DNA of 64,000 nt from Clostridia bacterium (GTDB taxonomy: Bacteria; Bacillota; Clostridia; Christensenellales; Aristaeellaceae), in assembly GCA_017395065.1 (NCBI GenBank), contig JAFPWH010000047.1, forward strand, positions 1 through 64,000, in the 5' to 3' direction. Positions 51,402 to 58,983 of this stretch are shown here, piece by piece (within the stretch, counting starts at the first letter, position 1; each line of letters starts with the position of its first letter). Both the position numbers and the translations under genes were made by a program. Below the pieces are notes generated by a model. That model had not been told where the DNA came from. It saw nothing but the letters and a program-made list of their open reading frames with translations, and did no database searches.

Positions 51402-51895
51402 CGCGTCCTTCGCGCGGCATCGCCCTTGGCGGCGTGTTTACGGCGCTCAGCGTCGTGATCCTGTGGCTGGGCGCGGTGAGCGGTCTTGGCACCTACGCTT
51501 CGCCCATGCTTTCCGGCATCGCGCTGATCCCGGTGGGGCGCGCGCTGGGCAGAAAATACCACGTGCTGTGCTTTATAGCATCGGGCGCGCTGTGCATGCT
51601 CCTGAGCGCGGACTGGGAAATGAATCTTCTGTTCGTCTTTTTGCTCGGCTGGTACCCGATCGTGCGGCCGAAGCTTCAGACGCTGAGGAAGCCGATGAGG
51701 ATCCTTGCGAAGGCCGCGCTGTTCAACGTCTGTGCCGCCGCCGCGGAAGCGCTCACGCTCCTCGTGATCGCGCCGGAAGCTGTCGGATTCTGGATGGCGG
51801 CGGCGCTCTGGCTGCTCGGGAACGTGACCCTGATACTGTACGATTTTGCGCTGCCGATCGTTTCGGCGCTGCTTTTCAAGAGGCTCAGACTCTGA
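51398..51895 (+). CDS. Membrane protein, about five spans
   Basis: A 165-residue protein starting at ATG 51398, overlapping the Spx-like stop (ATGA). It has five hydrophobic segments separated by short loops, with a basic start and end. It is reminiscent of ECF-transporter S components and YybS-like proteins, but the match is not strong enough to assign. Second gene of the operon; the next gene starts 15 bp downstream. Confidence 0.7.
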   Translation: MTRPSRGIALGGVFTALSVVILWLGAVSGLGTYASPMLSGIALIPVGRALGRKYHVLCFIASGALCMLLSADWEMNLLFVFLLGWYPIVRPKLQTLRKPMRILAKAALFNVCAAAAEALTLLVIAPEAVGFWMAAALWLLGNVTLILYDFALPIVSALLFKRLRL

Positions 51896-51909
51896 TAAAC
51901 GGAGGAAGT

Positions 51910-53589
51910 ATGACGAAAAAGAACCGCGAGCGCATTAAGCGACTGCTTGCGAATCTGTTTGACATAGGGCTATTGTATGCCTGCCTTTATTTTGCCGCGC
52001 TGATGCGTGGCAGCATCGGCATAGACTGGACGGCCAGGGCCGCGACGCGGCTTTGGCGCACCTCGCCCCTCTTCATCGGCCTGTACGTATTGGCGCTGAA
52101 CCTTTCGGGCATCTATGCGATCAGCTGGAAATACGCGGATCTGCGCGACTTGCTCAGGCTCCTTTTCGCCTGCGCGCTGTGTGCGCTTTTGAGCCTCGGC
52201 ATCAACGCGGCGTTCAATCTGCGCTATTCGCGCCTCGTGCTGGCGTTCCTGGGGGCGATGGCGTTTATCGTGCTCACGGCGTCGCGCTTTCTGTGGCTGC
52301 TGATACAGAACCTGATGTTTGCCGACAAGACCGAAAAGCACGTGCGCCGCGCGCTCGTCATCGGCGCCGGCGAAGCGGGTACGGCGCTGGTCAGGGCGCT
52401 GCCCTCGCTCGAGGACGGTGCGCGCCACGAGGCCGTGGCCTTTCTGGACGACGACGTGGATAAGCTCTACCGGCGCATAAGCGGCCTGCCCGTCGAGGGC
52501 ACCTGCTCGGACATCTTCAAGGTCATCAAAAACAAGCACGTGGACGAGGTGCTGTTCACTTCGCCCGTTTCGCGCAGCGAGGCCACGCTGTTCATATACC
52601 TGAACGCGGCTTCGCAGGGCTGCATCGTGTCGAAATTCGTCTCCGGCGCGCTGAAACCCCTCGAACTGGAGGAGGTGCTCGACGGCGGCCGCTGGGACGA
52701 CAGGGACCTCGCCATGACCTACCGGCACAACATCGCAATTATCGGCACGGGCGAGCTCGCGCGGCAGATCGCCGTGCTGTGCTCGGAAAACGGCGCGGGC
52801 AAGGTGTTCGTTTTGGACAACGACGCCGTGCGCTTAAGCCAGATGGCGCGCGAGGGCGCCTGGTGCAAGCTCGGTAGTCCCACCGGCGAGAAGGGCATAC
52901 GCGAGTTTTTAAGAAAGGCGCGGCCCAGCTACGTCTTCTACATGGCCGGCATCGGCGATCAGGACATCATTTCCGGAAACGAACAGGCGATCGTAAGACA
53001 AAACGTCATCGCGCCGCTCAACGCCCTTCGCTACGCGGACGACGCGCACGCCTCCTCCTTTATATACGTGACCGATACACGGAACGAAAACGGCAGCGAA
53101 CGCATGTTCGTGACGGGCGAAGCGGCGGTGCTCGCAAGGCAGAGCGAGGACATGAGCGTCGCCTGTGTGAGCATCGAAGGGCTGCTCGATCAGACCGGGC
53201 CGCTCAGCCGCATCGTCGCGCGCGCGAAGAGCGGCCAGAAGCTCAGCGTCTGCGAAAACGAGACCGCCTCGTTCATCTCCTGCCGAAGCGCGGCCGCCGC
53301 GCTGCTGGGCATCGCCAAGAGCAGATGCCGCGGAAGCTTCTGCGTCAAGGGGTCGCTGCGGGCGGACATGCCGCTGCTTCTGAAAGCAATACAGACTATG
53401 GTCGGTTCAAGGGCCGAGATCGAAGTCGGCGAAAAGAGCGATCTGCCGGCCGCGGAGGAGATCAGCGAAAGCGGGCTGGATTACACCTTCCGCAGAAAAA
53501 CCCCCGAGACGGAAGTGCCCGAGTGCTTTGCGCAGACGCCGCCCAGCCTGCCGGAGGCCGGCGAGTGCGCAAGACTTTTAGGAGGCTGA
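51910..53589 (+). CDS. CapD/FlaA1-like polysaccharide biosynthesis protein, probably catalytically altered
   Basis: A 559-residue membrane protein. ATG 51910 follows GGAGGAAGT; the frame is open further upstream but without support. Four N-terminal spans (about 12-140) precede a Rossmann domain with VIGAGEAG (from about 148) and a second one with IIGTGELARQ (about 276). The layout matches WbpM/CapD nucleotide-sugar 4,6-dehydratases/epimerases. The SDR catalytic Tyr-x3-Lys region is replaced by MFVTGEAAVLARQ, with no Tyr or Lys, so dehydratase activity is doubtful. It may be regulatory or a scaffold. Third gene of the operon. Confidence 0.78.
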   Translation: MTKKNRERIKRLLANLFDIGLLYACLYFAALMRGSIGIDWTARAATRLWRTSPLFIGLYVLALNLSGIYAISWKYADLRDLLRLLFACALCALLSLGINAAFNLRYSRLVLAFLGAMAFIVLTASRFLWLLIQNLMFADKTEKHVRRALVIGAGEAGTALVRALPSLEDGARHEAVAFLDDDVDKLYRRISGLPVEGTCSDIFKVIKNKHVDEVLFTSPVSRSEATLFIYLNAASQGCIVSKFVSGALKPLELEEVLDGGRWDDRDLAMTYRHNIAIIGTGELARQIAVLCSENGAGKVFVLDNDAVRLSQMAREGAWCKLGSPTGEKGIREFLRKARPSYVFYMAGIGDQDIISGNEQAIVRQNVIAPLNALRYADDAHASSFIYVTDTRNENGSERMFVTGEAAVLARQSEDMSVACVSIEGLLDQTGPLSRIVARAKSGQKLSVCENETASFISCRSAAAALLGIAKSRCRGSFCVKGSLRADMPLLLKAIQTMVGSRAEIEVGEKSDLPAAEEISESGLDYTFRRKTPETEVPECFAQTPPSLPEAGECARLLGG

Positions 53590-53593
53590 TGGG

Positions 53594-55450
53594 ATGTTTG
53601 GCAAAAAAACCAGATGGATCTGCGCGGGCGAACGCTTTCAGAGTATGGCGGAGGCCGCGCAGGACAGGGTGCACGAGCAGCTGTGCATGCTGGCGAGGCG
53701 CACCGTAAAGCTGCCCAAGCGCATGAAAAGCGCCTCCTTGCGCCTGAGCGCGGACGACTACTGCAACCTTTACCTGAACGGGCAGTTCGTCTGTCAGGGG
53801 CCGTTTTCCTGCTATCCGCAGCAGCAGTACGTGATGGAAACCGACGTACTGAAATATCTGAAGCCCGGCGAAAACGTGATCGCGCTCCAGGTCTACTACG
53901 ACGGCAGCCGCTCTCCGTCTCGCTTCAGCGGAGACGGGCGGCAGGGCTTCATCCTCGAACTCGACGTAGACGGCGAAACGGTGCTTTGCTCGAACGACCG
54001 CTTCCGCATCCTTTGCCCGCCGGGCGACAGCTTCGGCTACGAAAACGGTGTGAGCGCGGAGACGCTGGACGCGCGCGTGTTTCCCGGCGAATGGACGCTT
54101 CTCAAATACGACGACGCTTCCTGGCACAAGCCCTTCATCAAAAAGAACGCGGATTACGATTTCGTCCCCCAGCCGGTGAAACCCGATTTGTTCGTCGAAT
54201 TCGGCGTATCCGAAAACGAAAGCGGGATCTACGATCTGGAGGACGGCTATACCGGCGTTCTCACGGTGCAGGCGAGCGGGAGCGACGGTTCCTGCATAAG
54301 CTTTTACGACGCGGACGCCGAAAAGCGCCTGCTGTACAGGCTCGTGCTCGGCGGATCTTCAACCGCGACCTTCTCCCTTCCGCAGCGCCTTCACAGGATC
54401 AGAACGGAAACCGAAGGCGAATGCAGGATCGAAAAGCTGACCGCACGGGTGTTCCGTTATGCCGAAGGGGAGGACGCGCTGAGCGTTAAGACCGCCTCCG
54501 AAGTGCTGCACGATCGCATAAAGCGCCTGAAGAGCGCATTGCTGAACGACGACAAAGTCGCCTTCGACCTGCAAAGAAACGACGCGGACGAGGGGATCCT
54601 CGCCCTGGCCGCGACGTATCTTACGGGCGACGACGGGTTCCTCAGGATGATGACCTCCAACATGGCGCTGAGCCAAAGCCGCGTAAAGACGCTTTTGACC
54701 GGCGCGCCCTGCGCCATCGCCTGCGAGGATCACGTAAGCTCGCTCAAATTCGCGTATCACGCTTATCTGTGCTGGCAGCACACCGGCGACAGGGAACTGC
54801 TCGAAACGCTGAAAAACGCCGCAAACGGCGTGCTTCGCGCCTTCGGCACCTACGCCCGCAGGGACGGCCTGCTCGAAAGCACGGGCGAGGGCGGCGAAAA
54901 ACAGTCCTTCAGCCGCCTGAACGCGATCTACATCGGCGCGCTGCTCTCCTATGAAAAGATGTGCGCGGAGCTGGGAACGGAATGCGCCATTCATTCAAAA
55001 CCCGTCCTCAAGGCGTTTAACGACGCGTTTTACGACGCCGACAGATGTCTGTACGTCGACGCGCAGGGCTCGGACGCCTGCTCGCGCGAGGGCAACGTCT
55101 TCCCGGTCTTTTTCGGCTTTGCGCCGGCGGAATGCCGTGAAAAGGCGAAGCCGCTCCTGCTTGCCCCCGGCGACAGGAAGGACGAATACTACCGCCTGAA
55201 GGCGCTTTCCCTTTGCGGCGCGCGAAACGAGGCGGCTTCCCAGGTGCTATCCGGCGGAACTCATTCGCCGGAAAGCGAGACGGCGGTGTTCATCGAGGAC
55301 GTGCTCTCGGTCAATCCCTCCGTTCTCGGCGGCGGCGTATGGTCGAACTGCCTGCCCAGGGAACTTGGCAGCGCGAGCGTGCGCGTAAAGGCGTTCGGAA
55401 AAAAGGTCCTCTTCACCAGAAACGAAGACTTCGTGATCCTGAAGTACTGA
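53594..55450 (+). CDS. GH78-like (alpha-L-rhamnosidase-like) protein lacking the catalytic signature
   Basis: A 618-residue protein. The ATG at 53594 lies 4 bp past the previous stop behind GGAGG. The N-terminal half has beta-sandwich motifs shared with rhamnosidases (SLRLSADDYCNLYLNGQFV, GENVIALQVYYDGSRSPSRF). The helical part is short. Where GH78 has CPQRDERMGW this protein has DLQRNDADEGIL (near 325), so the acidic pair and Trp are lost. No WER-like base motif is evident. Compared with the 850-residue enzyme at 19367 it is truncated. A binding or regulatory role is inferred. Last gene of the operon. Confidence 0.7.
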   Translation: MFGKKTRWICAGERFQSMAEAAQDRVHEQLCMLARRTVKLPKRMKSASLRLSADDYCNLYLNGQFVCQGPFSCYPQQQYVMETDVLKYLKPGENVIALQVYYDGSRSPSRFSGDGRQGFILELDVDGETVLCSNDRFRILCPPGDSFGYENGVSAETLDARVFPGEWTLLKYDDASWHKPFIKKNADYDFVPQPVKPDLFVEFGVSENESGIYDLEDGYTGVLTVQASGSDGSCISFYDADAEKRLLYRLVLGGSSTATFSLPQRLHRIRTETEGECRIEKLTARVFRYAEGEDALSVKTASEVLHDRIKRLKSALLNDDKVAFDLQRNDADEGILALAATYLTGDDGFLRMMTSNMALSQSRVKTLLTGAPCAIACEDHVSSLKFAYHAYLCWQHTGDRELLETLKNAANGVLRAFGTYARRDGLLESTGEGGEKQSFSRLNAIYIGALLSYEKMCAELGTECAIHSKPVLKAFNDAFYDADRCLYVDAQGSDACSREGNVFPVFFGFAPAECREKAKPLLLAPGDRKDEYYRLKALSLCGARNEAASQVLSGGTHSPESETAVFIEDVLSVNPSVLGGGVWSNCLPRELGSASVRVKAFGKKVLFTRNEDFVILKY

Positions 55451-55471
55451 CGAAGGCCGCATAAAGATTGA

Positions 55472-55491
55472 TTACGGAAGTGCTTCCGTAA
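55472..55491. repeat. Perfect 20-bp palindrome TTACGGAAGTGCTTCCGTAA-type
   Basis: Arms of 9 bp separated by TG sit between the rhamnosidase-like stop and the bidirectional terminator. The A8 run right after it is part of that terminator. It may be an auxiliary transcript-end hairpin or a protein site. Confidence 0.6.
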
Positions 55492-55541
55492 AAAAAACGA
55501 AGCCCGCGACCGCATGCTGTGCGTTCACGGGCTTCGTTTTA
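55489..55541. terminator. Bidirectional terminator
   Basis: Stem ACGAAGCCCG/CGGGCTTCGT (55497-55506 with 55528-55537). On the minus strand it is followed by T8, serving the corrinoid gene; on the plus strand TTTT follows, serving the operon ending at 55450. Confidence 0.88.
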
Positions 55542-55566
55542 ACGGGATTTGCCTGTCTTATCCGGC

Positions 55567-56196
55567 TTACGCGATCAGGCGCTTTGCCAGCTCCGCGGCG
55601 GAGGCGGCGTCGGTCGAATAGCCGTCCGCACCGATCTGGTCGGCGTATTCCTGCGTGATGGGCGCGCCGCCGATCATGACCTTGACCTTGTCGCGCACGC
55701 CTGCGTCTTCGAGCGCCTTGATGGTCGTCGCCATCATGGGCATCGTGGTGGTCAGCAGCGCGGACATCGCAACGATGTTCGCGCCTTCCTTCGCGGCGTT
55801 TACGAACGCGTCGGGGGAGACGTTTTCGCCCAGGTCGATCACCGTAAAGCCGGTGCCTTCCAGCATCATGGCCACCAGGTTTTTGCCAATGTCGTGCAGG
55901 TCGCCCTCCACGGTGCCGATGGCGACCGTGCCCAGGGACTGTACGTTCGCCGCCTGCAGCAGAGGCTTTAGCAGCGCCGTGCCGGCCTTCATGGCTCTGG
56001 CAGCCACAAGCACCTCGGGCACGTATACTTCGCCGTTTTTGAACAGCTCGCCCAATTCCGTCATGCCGACGACCAGGCCTTTGTTCAAAATGGTCTCTGC
56101 GCTGACGCCCTCTTCGAGCGCTTCGGTGACGAGTTTTTCTACGATTTTCTTCCTGCCGTCCTTGACCGCAGTGCTGATTGCTTGCATATCTGCCAT
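55567..56196 (-). CDS. Corrinoid (cobalamin-binding) methyltransferase subunit
   Basis: A 209-residue MtaC/MtbC/MttC-type corrinoid protein, which shuttles a methyl group on Co(III)/Co(I). The N-terminal four-helix cap (about 1-88) has the typical GMTELGELFKNGEVYVPEVLVAA, and the B12 domain begins GTVAIGTVEGDLHDIGKNLV with the DxHxxG motif (Asp99, His101, Gly104). A Ser/Thr-rich loop and GGAPIT close the fold. It stands alone with its own promoter and terminator: no MtaB/MttB-like methyltransferase or reactivase is nearby, so the methyl donor is unknown. Confidence 0.95.
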   Translation of the reverse strand: MADMQAISTAVKDGRKKIVEKLVTEALEEGVSAETILNKGLVVGMTELGELFKNGEVYVPEVLVAARAMKAGTALLKPLLQAANVQSLGTVAIGTVEGDLHDIGKNLVAMMLEGTGFTVIDLGENVSPDAFVNAAKEGANIVAMSALLTTTMPMMATTIKALEDAGVRDKVKVMIGGAPITQEYADQIGADGYSTDAASAAELAKRLIA

Positions 56197-56229
56197 AGAA
56201 AAGTTCCTCCGATACTTGCTTATAATACT

Positions 56230-56258
56230 ATTCTACCACAAATGAAGGGAATGCACAA
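56230..56258 (-). promoter_or_regulatory. Promoter of the corrinoid gene
   Basis: Minus-strand TTGTGC (56258-56253), 17 bp, TAGAAT (56235-56230) with TGG before it. Confidence 0.65.
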
Positions 56259-56330
56259 GTTGTTTTTGCGAAAAAGTGTGGGGGTATTTGTTTCAGTTCT
56301 TTACGAAAATATAAAAACTTTTGAAAACAC

Positions 56331-56359
56331 TTATCAATGGACCTATTCTATGCTATAAT
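56331..56359 (+). promoter_or_regulatory. Promoter of the second ABC operon
   Basis: TTATCA (56331-56336), 17 bp, TATAAT (56354-56359) with TGC before it (extended -10). Confidence 0.75.
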
Positions 56360-56404
56360 GGATCAGAAGAAATCTGTGTGCGCGGGGCGCGAAAGGGCGG
56401 CATT

Positions 56405-56992
56405 GTGGCAAACTGTAGGACGCTTGGAAAATACAGGCTGATCGATCTTGCACTGTGGCTGGCGATAGAGCTGGTATTTGAAAGCATCGTCGTGAAGGCC
56501 GCTTCCGTCTGGTTTCCGGGGCAGGCCTACTACGTCAGCGTCGTTCCGGCCGTCACCGCCATCGTCTACATGCGCTGGGGATTTTGGGGCGCGCTGCACG
56601 CGCTGGCCGGCGGGGCGATCACCTGTCTGAACATCGGCGCCTCGGGGCAGTGGTATCTGATCTACGTTGTGGGAAACGCGCTCAGCCTTCTGATGGTCGG
56701 CTACTTAAAGCTGCTGGGTTGGCAGAGCATCGCGTCGGACGCGCTCAAAAGCCTTTTGTACGGGCTCGTGCTGATGCTGCTTCTGCAGGGCGGAAAGGCG
56801 CTCATGTGCCTTCTGTGCGGCTATCCCGCAGCCGATACGATCGGGCTGTTCACCCCGGAGATCATAACGCTTTTGTTTACCGAGATCGTCATCTGGATCG
56901 TGCGCCGGCTTGACGGCGTGTTTGAGGAACAGACGCATTACCTTGAAAGGCTAAGGCAGCAGCAGGAAAGGGAAAGAGGAGACGGCCAATGA
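56405..56992 (+). CDS. Membrane protein opening the second sugar ABC operon
   Basis: A 195-residue protein with five or six spans. GTG 56405 lies behind AAAGGG; the frame opens earlier but without support and would overlap the promoter region. The pattern (AVTAIVYMRWGFWGALHALAGGAITCLNIGASGQWYL) resembles ECF-type S components or similar small-molecule binding membrane proteins, but no motif proves it. A basic, Gln-rich C-terminal coiled tail (HYLERLRQQQERER) is cytoplasmic. It overlaps the following permease by ATGA, which implies translational coupling to the transporter. Confidence 0.7.
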   Translation: MANCRTLGKYRLIDLALWLAIELVFESIVVKAASVWFPGQAYYVSVVPAVTAIVYMRWGFWGALHALAGGAITCLNIGASGQWYLIYVVGNALSLLMVGYLKLLGWQSIASDALKSLLYGLVLMLLLQGGKALMCLLCGYPAADTIGLFTPEIITLLFTEIVIWIVRRLDGVFEEQTHYLERLRQQQERERGDGQ

Positions 56993-58056
56993 AAAACAGT
57001 GCGGCGGATTATCTCATCCTTGACAAAGCCACGGGTACCTACCGGGAGGATCCCGAGCAGCAGGTGCGCGACGACGTGGAAAAGCACTATTGGAAAAACG
57101 TGGGCATCGCCATCCTGAAGGACTGGCGGCTCTATCTGATGCTTTTGCCGATGCTGGCGGTCTTCCTGCTTTGGCGCTATCTGCCCATGTACGAGCTGCT
57201 TGGCTCCTTCAAGGTGGACGACCTCGTAAAGCCCGTCAGCGAACAGTGGTTCAAGGGCTTTTCCAACTTCAAGGGCCTGCTTTTGGGTACCGGCACCTAC
57301 GCCGAATATTCCGTAAACTTCTGGCGCGCGCTTAGAAACACCTTCCTTCTGAGCTTTTACGGCCTGCTGTTCGGTTTCCCGATGCCGATACTGCTTGCGC
57401 TGTTCTTTAACGAAGTCCGCTCCAACATCGTAAGGAGCACCCTTCAGGTGTTCACCTACCTTCCCAAATTCATGTCCACCGTCATTATGACAAGCCTCGT
57501 GGTCATGCTGATCAAGCAGGGTTCCTCTGCCAGCAGCACCCCGCCGGGCATCGTGGCGCAATTGCTCAGCAACCTCGGCCTTATTTCCGCGGACGTCGCC
57601 CAAAAGGGCCTGCTCAACAACCCGACCTACTTCCGCGCCATCTACCAGATCAGCGGCATATGGGAGACCGCGGGCTACGATTCCATCGTGTTTTTCGCCG
57701 CGATCATCGCCATTTCGCCCACAAGCTACGAGGCCGCGCAGATCGACGGCGCGAACAAATGGGCGCAGATGCGCTACGTGGTTTTGCCCAGCATCCTTTC
57801 CACCATCGTCATCATGCTGATCACGAGGATCGGCTCCATGCTCTCGATAGGCTATGAAAAGGTGCTGCTTCTGTCCGAGGGCAGGATCGATTCGTACCAG
57901 ACCGCCGAGGTCATTTCCACCTTCGCCTGGCGCATCAAGACCAACCAGAACGGCCTTGCCTCGGCCTCCGAGATGATGAACAACGTGGTCGGCATGCTGC
58001 TCGTCATCGGCGCAAACACCATCGCCCGCAAGGCGGCCAACGTCTCGCTGTATTAA
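56989..58056 (+). CDS. ABC sugar permease, LplB type
   Basis: A 355-residue permease with an extended N-terminus (about 45 residues). Six spans; EAA motif EAAQIDGANKWAQMRYVVLP. It belongs to the LplB/YteP group that imports oligosaccharides. The stop is followed by an AGGAGG before the partner permease. Confidence 0.93.
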   Translation: MKNSAADYLILDKATGTYREDPEQQVRDDVEKHYWKNVGIAILKDWRLYLMLLPMLAVFLLWRYLPMYELLGSFKVDDLVKPVSEQWFKGFSNFKGLLLGTGTYAEYSVNFWRALRNTFLLSFYGLLFGFPMPILLALFFNEVRSNIVRSTLQVFTYLPKFMSTVIMTSLVVMLIKQGSSASSTPPGIVAQLLSNLGLISADVAQKGLLNNPTYFRAIYQISGIWETAGYDSIVFFAAIIAISPTSYEAAQIDGANKWAQMRYVVLPSILSTIVIMLITRIGSMLSIGYEKVLLLSEGRIDSYQTAEVISTFAWRIKTNQNGLASASEMMNNVVGMLLVIGANTIARKAANVSLY

Positions 58057-58072
58057 AGGAGGTTTTGATGCG

Positions 58073-58963
58073 ATGAAAAGACGGCTTGAGATCTCCGAGC
58101 TCATATTCAAAATCATCAGCTACACGCTTCTGACGGTGTTCGGCCTGTGCTGCCTGTACCCGTTCCTGTACGCGATCAGCGCGTCTGTGAGCAACCGGCA
58201 CGCGGTGGAATACAGCGAGATCATACTGATCCCCAAGGGCGTCCAGTTCGACGCCTTCAAGGAAATGTTCTCCTCCAACGAGTTCTGGAACGCCTACTCC
58301 AACACGCTGTTCCTGACCATTTACGGCACGGTCTGGTCGCTGTTCGTGGCGATTCTGGGCGGCTATGCGCTGAGCAAAAAGCGCCTGCTGTTCAGAAAAT
58401 TCTTTAACTTTTTCCTCGTGTTCACGATGTGGTTTTCGGCCGGCATCGTGCCGCAGTATTTAAACTATCTGGCCACGAAGGAAGCTTTTACGGCCCTTGG
58501 CATCATGGACGACAAATGGCTGGTCGTCATCGCCATGGGCATGGCGGCGATGAACATCATACTCCTCAGGAACGCATTTGAAAACGTGCCGGGGGAGATC
58601 GAGGAAGCCGCCATCGTCGACGGCGCGACGGAACTCCAGGTTCTGACCAAGGTGTTCATCCCGATGTCCAAATCCACGATCGCCACCGTCGCGCTGTTTT
58701 TCGCCATTTCGCGCTGGAACGGCTACTTCTGGGCAAGACAGATGATCTCCAACGCCTCCGAGCAGCCGCTGCAGGTCTTCATCCGCGACAAGCTGGAGTT
58801 CTACACCGACGGCGAAAACCTCGCCACCTGGACCAGGAATTACGCGGCGGACAGCCTGATCTACGCGCTGATCGTCTGCTCCATCGTGCCCATCCTCATC
58901 ATTTACCCCTTTATTCAGAAGTACTTCGCCAAAGGCACCAACGCCGGCGGTGTGAAGGAATAA
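58073..58963 (+). CDS. ABC sugar permease, LplC type
   Basis: A 296-residue permease: MKRRLEISELIFKIISYTLLTVFGLCCLYPFLYAISASVSN and the EAA motif IEEAAIVDGATELQVLTKVFIP; C-terminus FIQKYFAKGTNAGGVKE. It forms the channel with the LplB protein encoded just upstream. Confidence 0.93.
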   Translation: MKRRLEISELIFKIISYTLLTVFGLCCLYPFLYAISASVSNRHAVEYSEIILIPKGVQFDAFKEMFSSNEFWNAYSNTLFLTIYGTVWSLFVAILGGYALSKKRLLFRKFFNFFLVFTMWFSAGIVPQYLNYLATKEAFTALGIMDDKWLVVIAMGMAAMNIILLRNAFENVPGEIEEAAIVDGATELQVLTKVFIPMSKSTIATVALFFAISRWNGYFWARQMISNASEQPLQVFIRDKLEFYTDGENLATWTRNYAADSLIYALIVCSIVPILIIYPFIQKYFAKGTNAGGVKE

Positions 58964-58983
58964 TTTTTTAGGAGGAAACAGAC

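Noticed and set aside
51463-51909. Extension of the CapD-like protein to the upstream start
   Set aside because: It would overlap the upstream membrane protein completely; GGAGGAAGT before 51910 decides the start.
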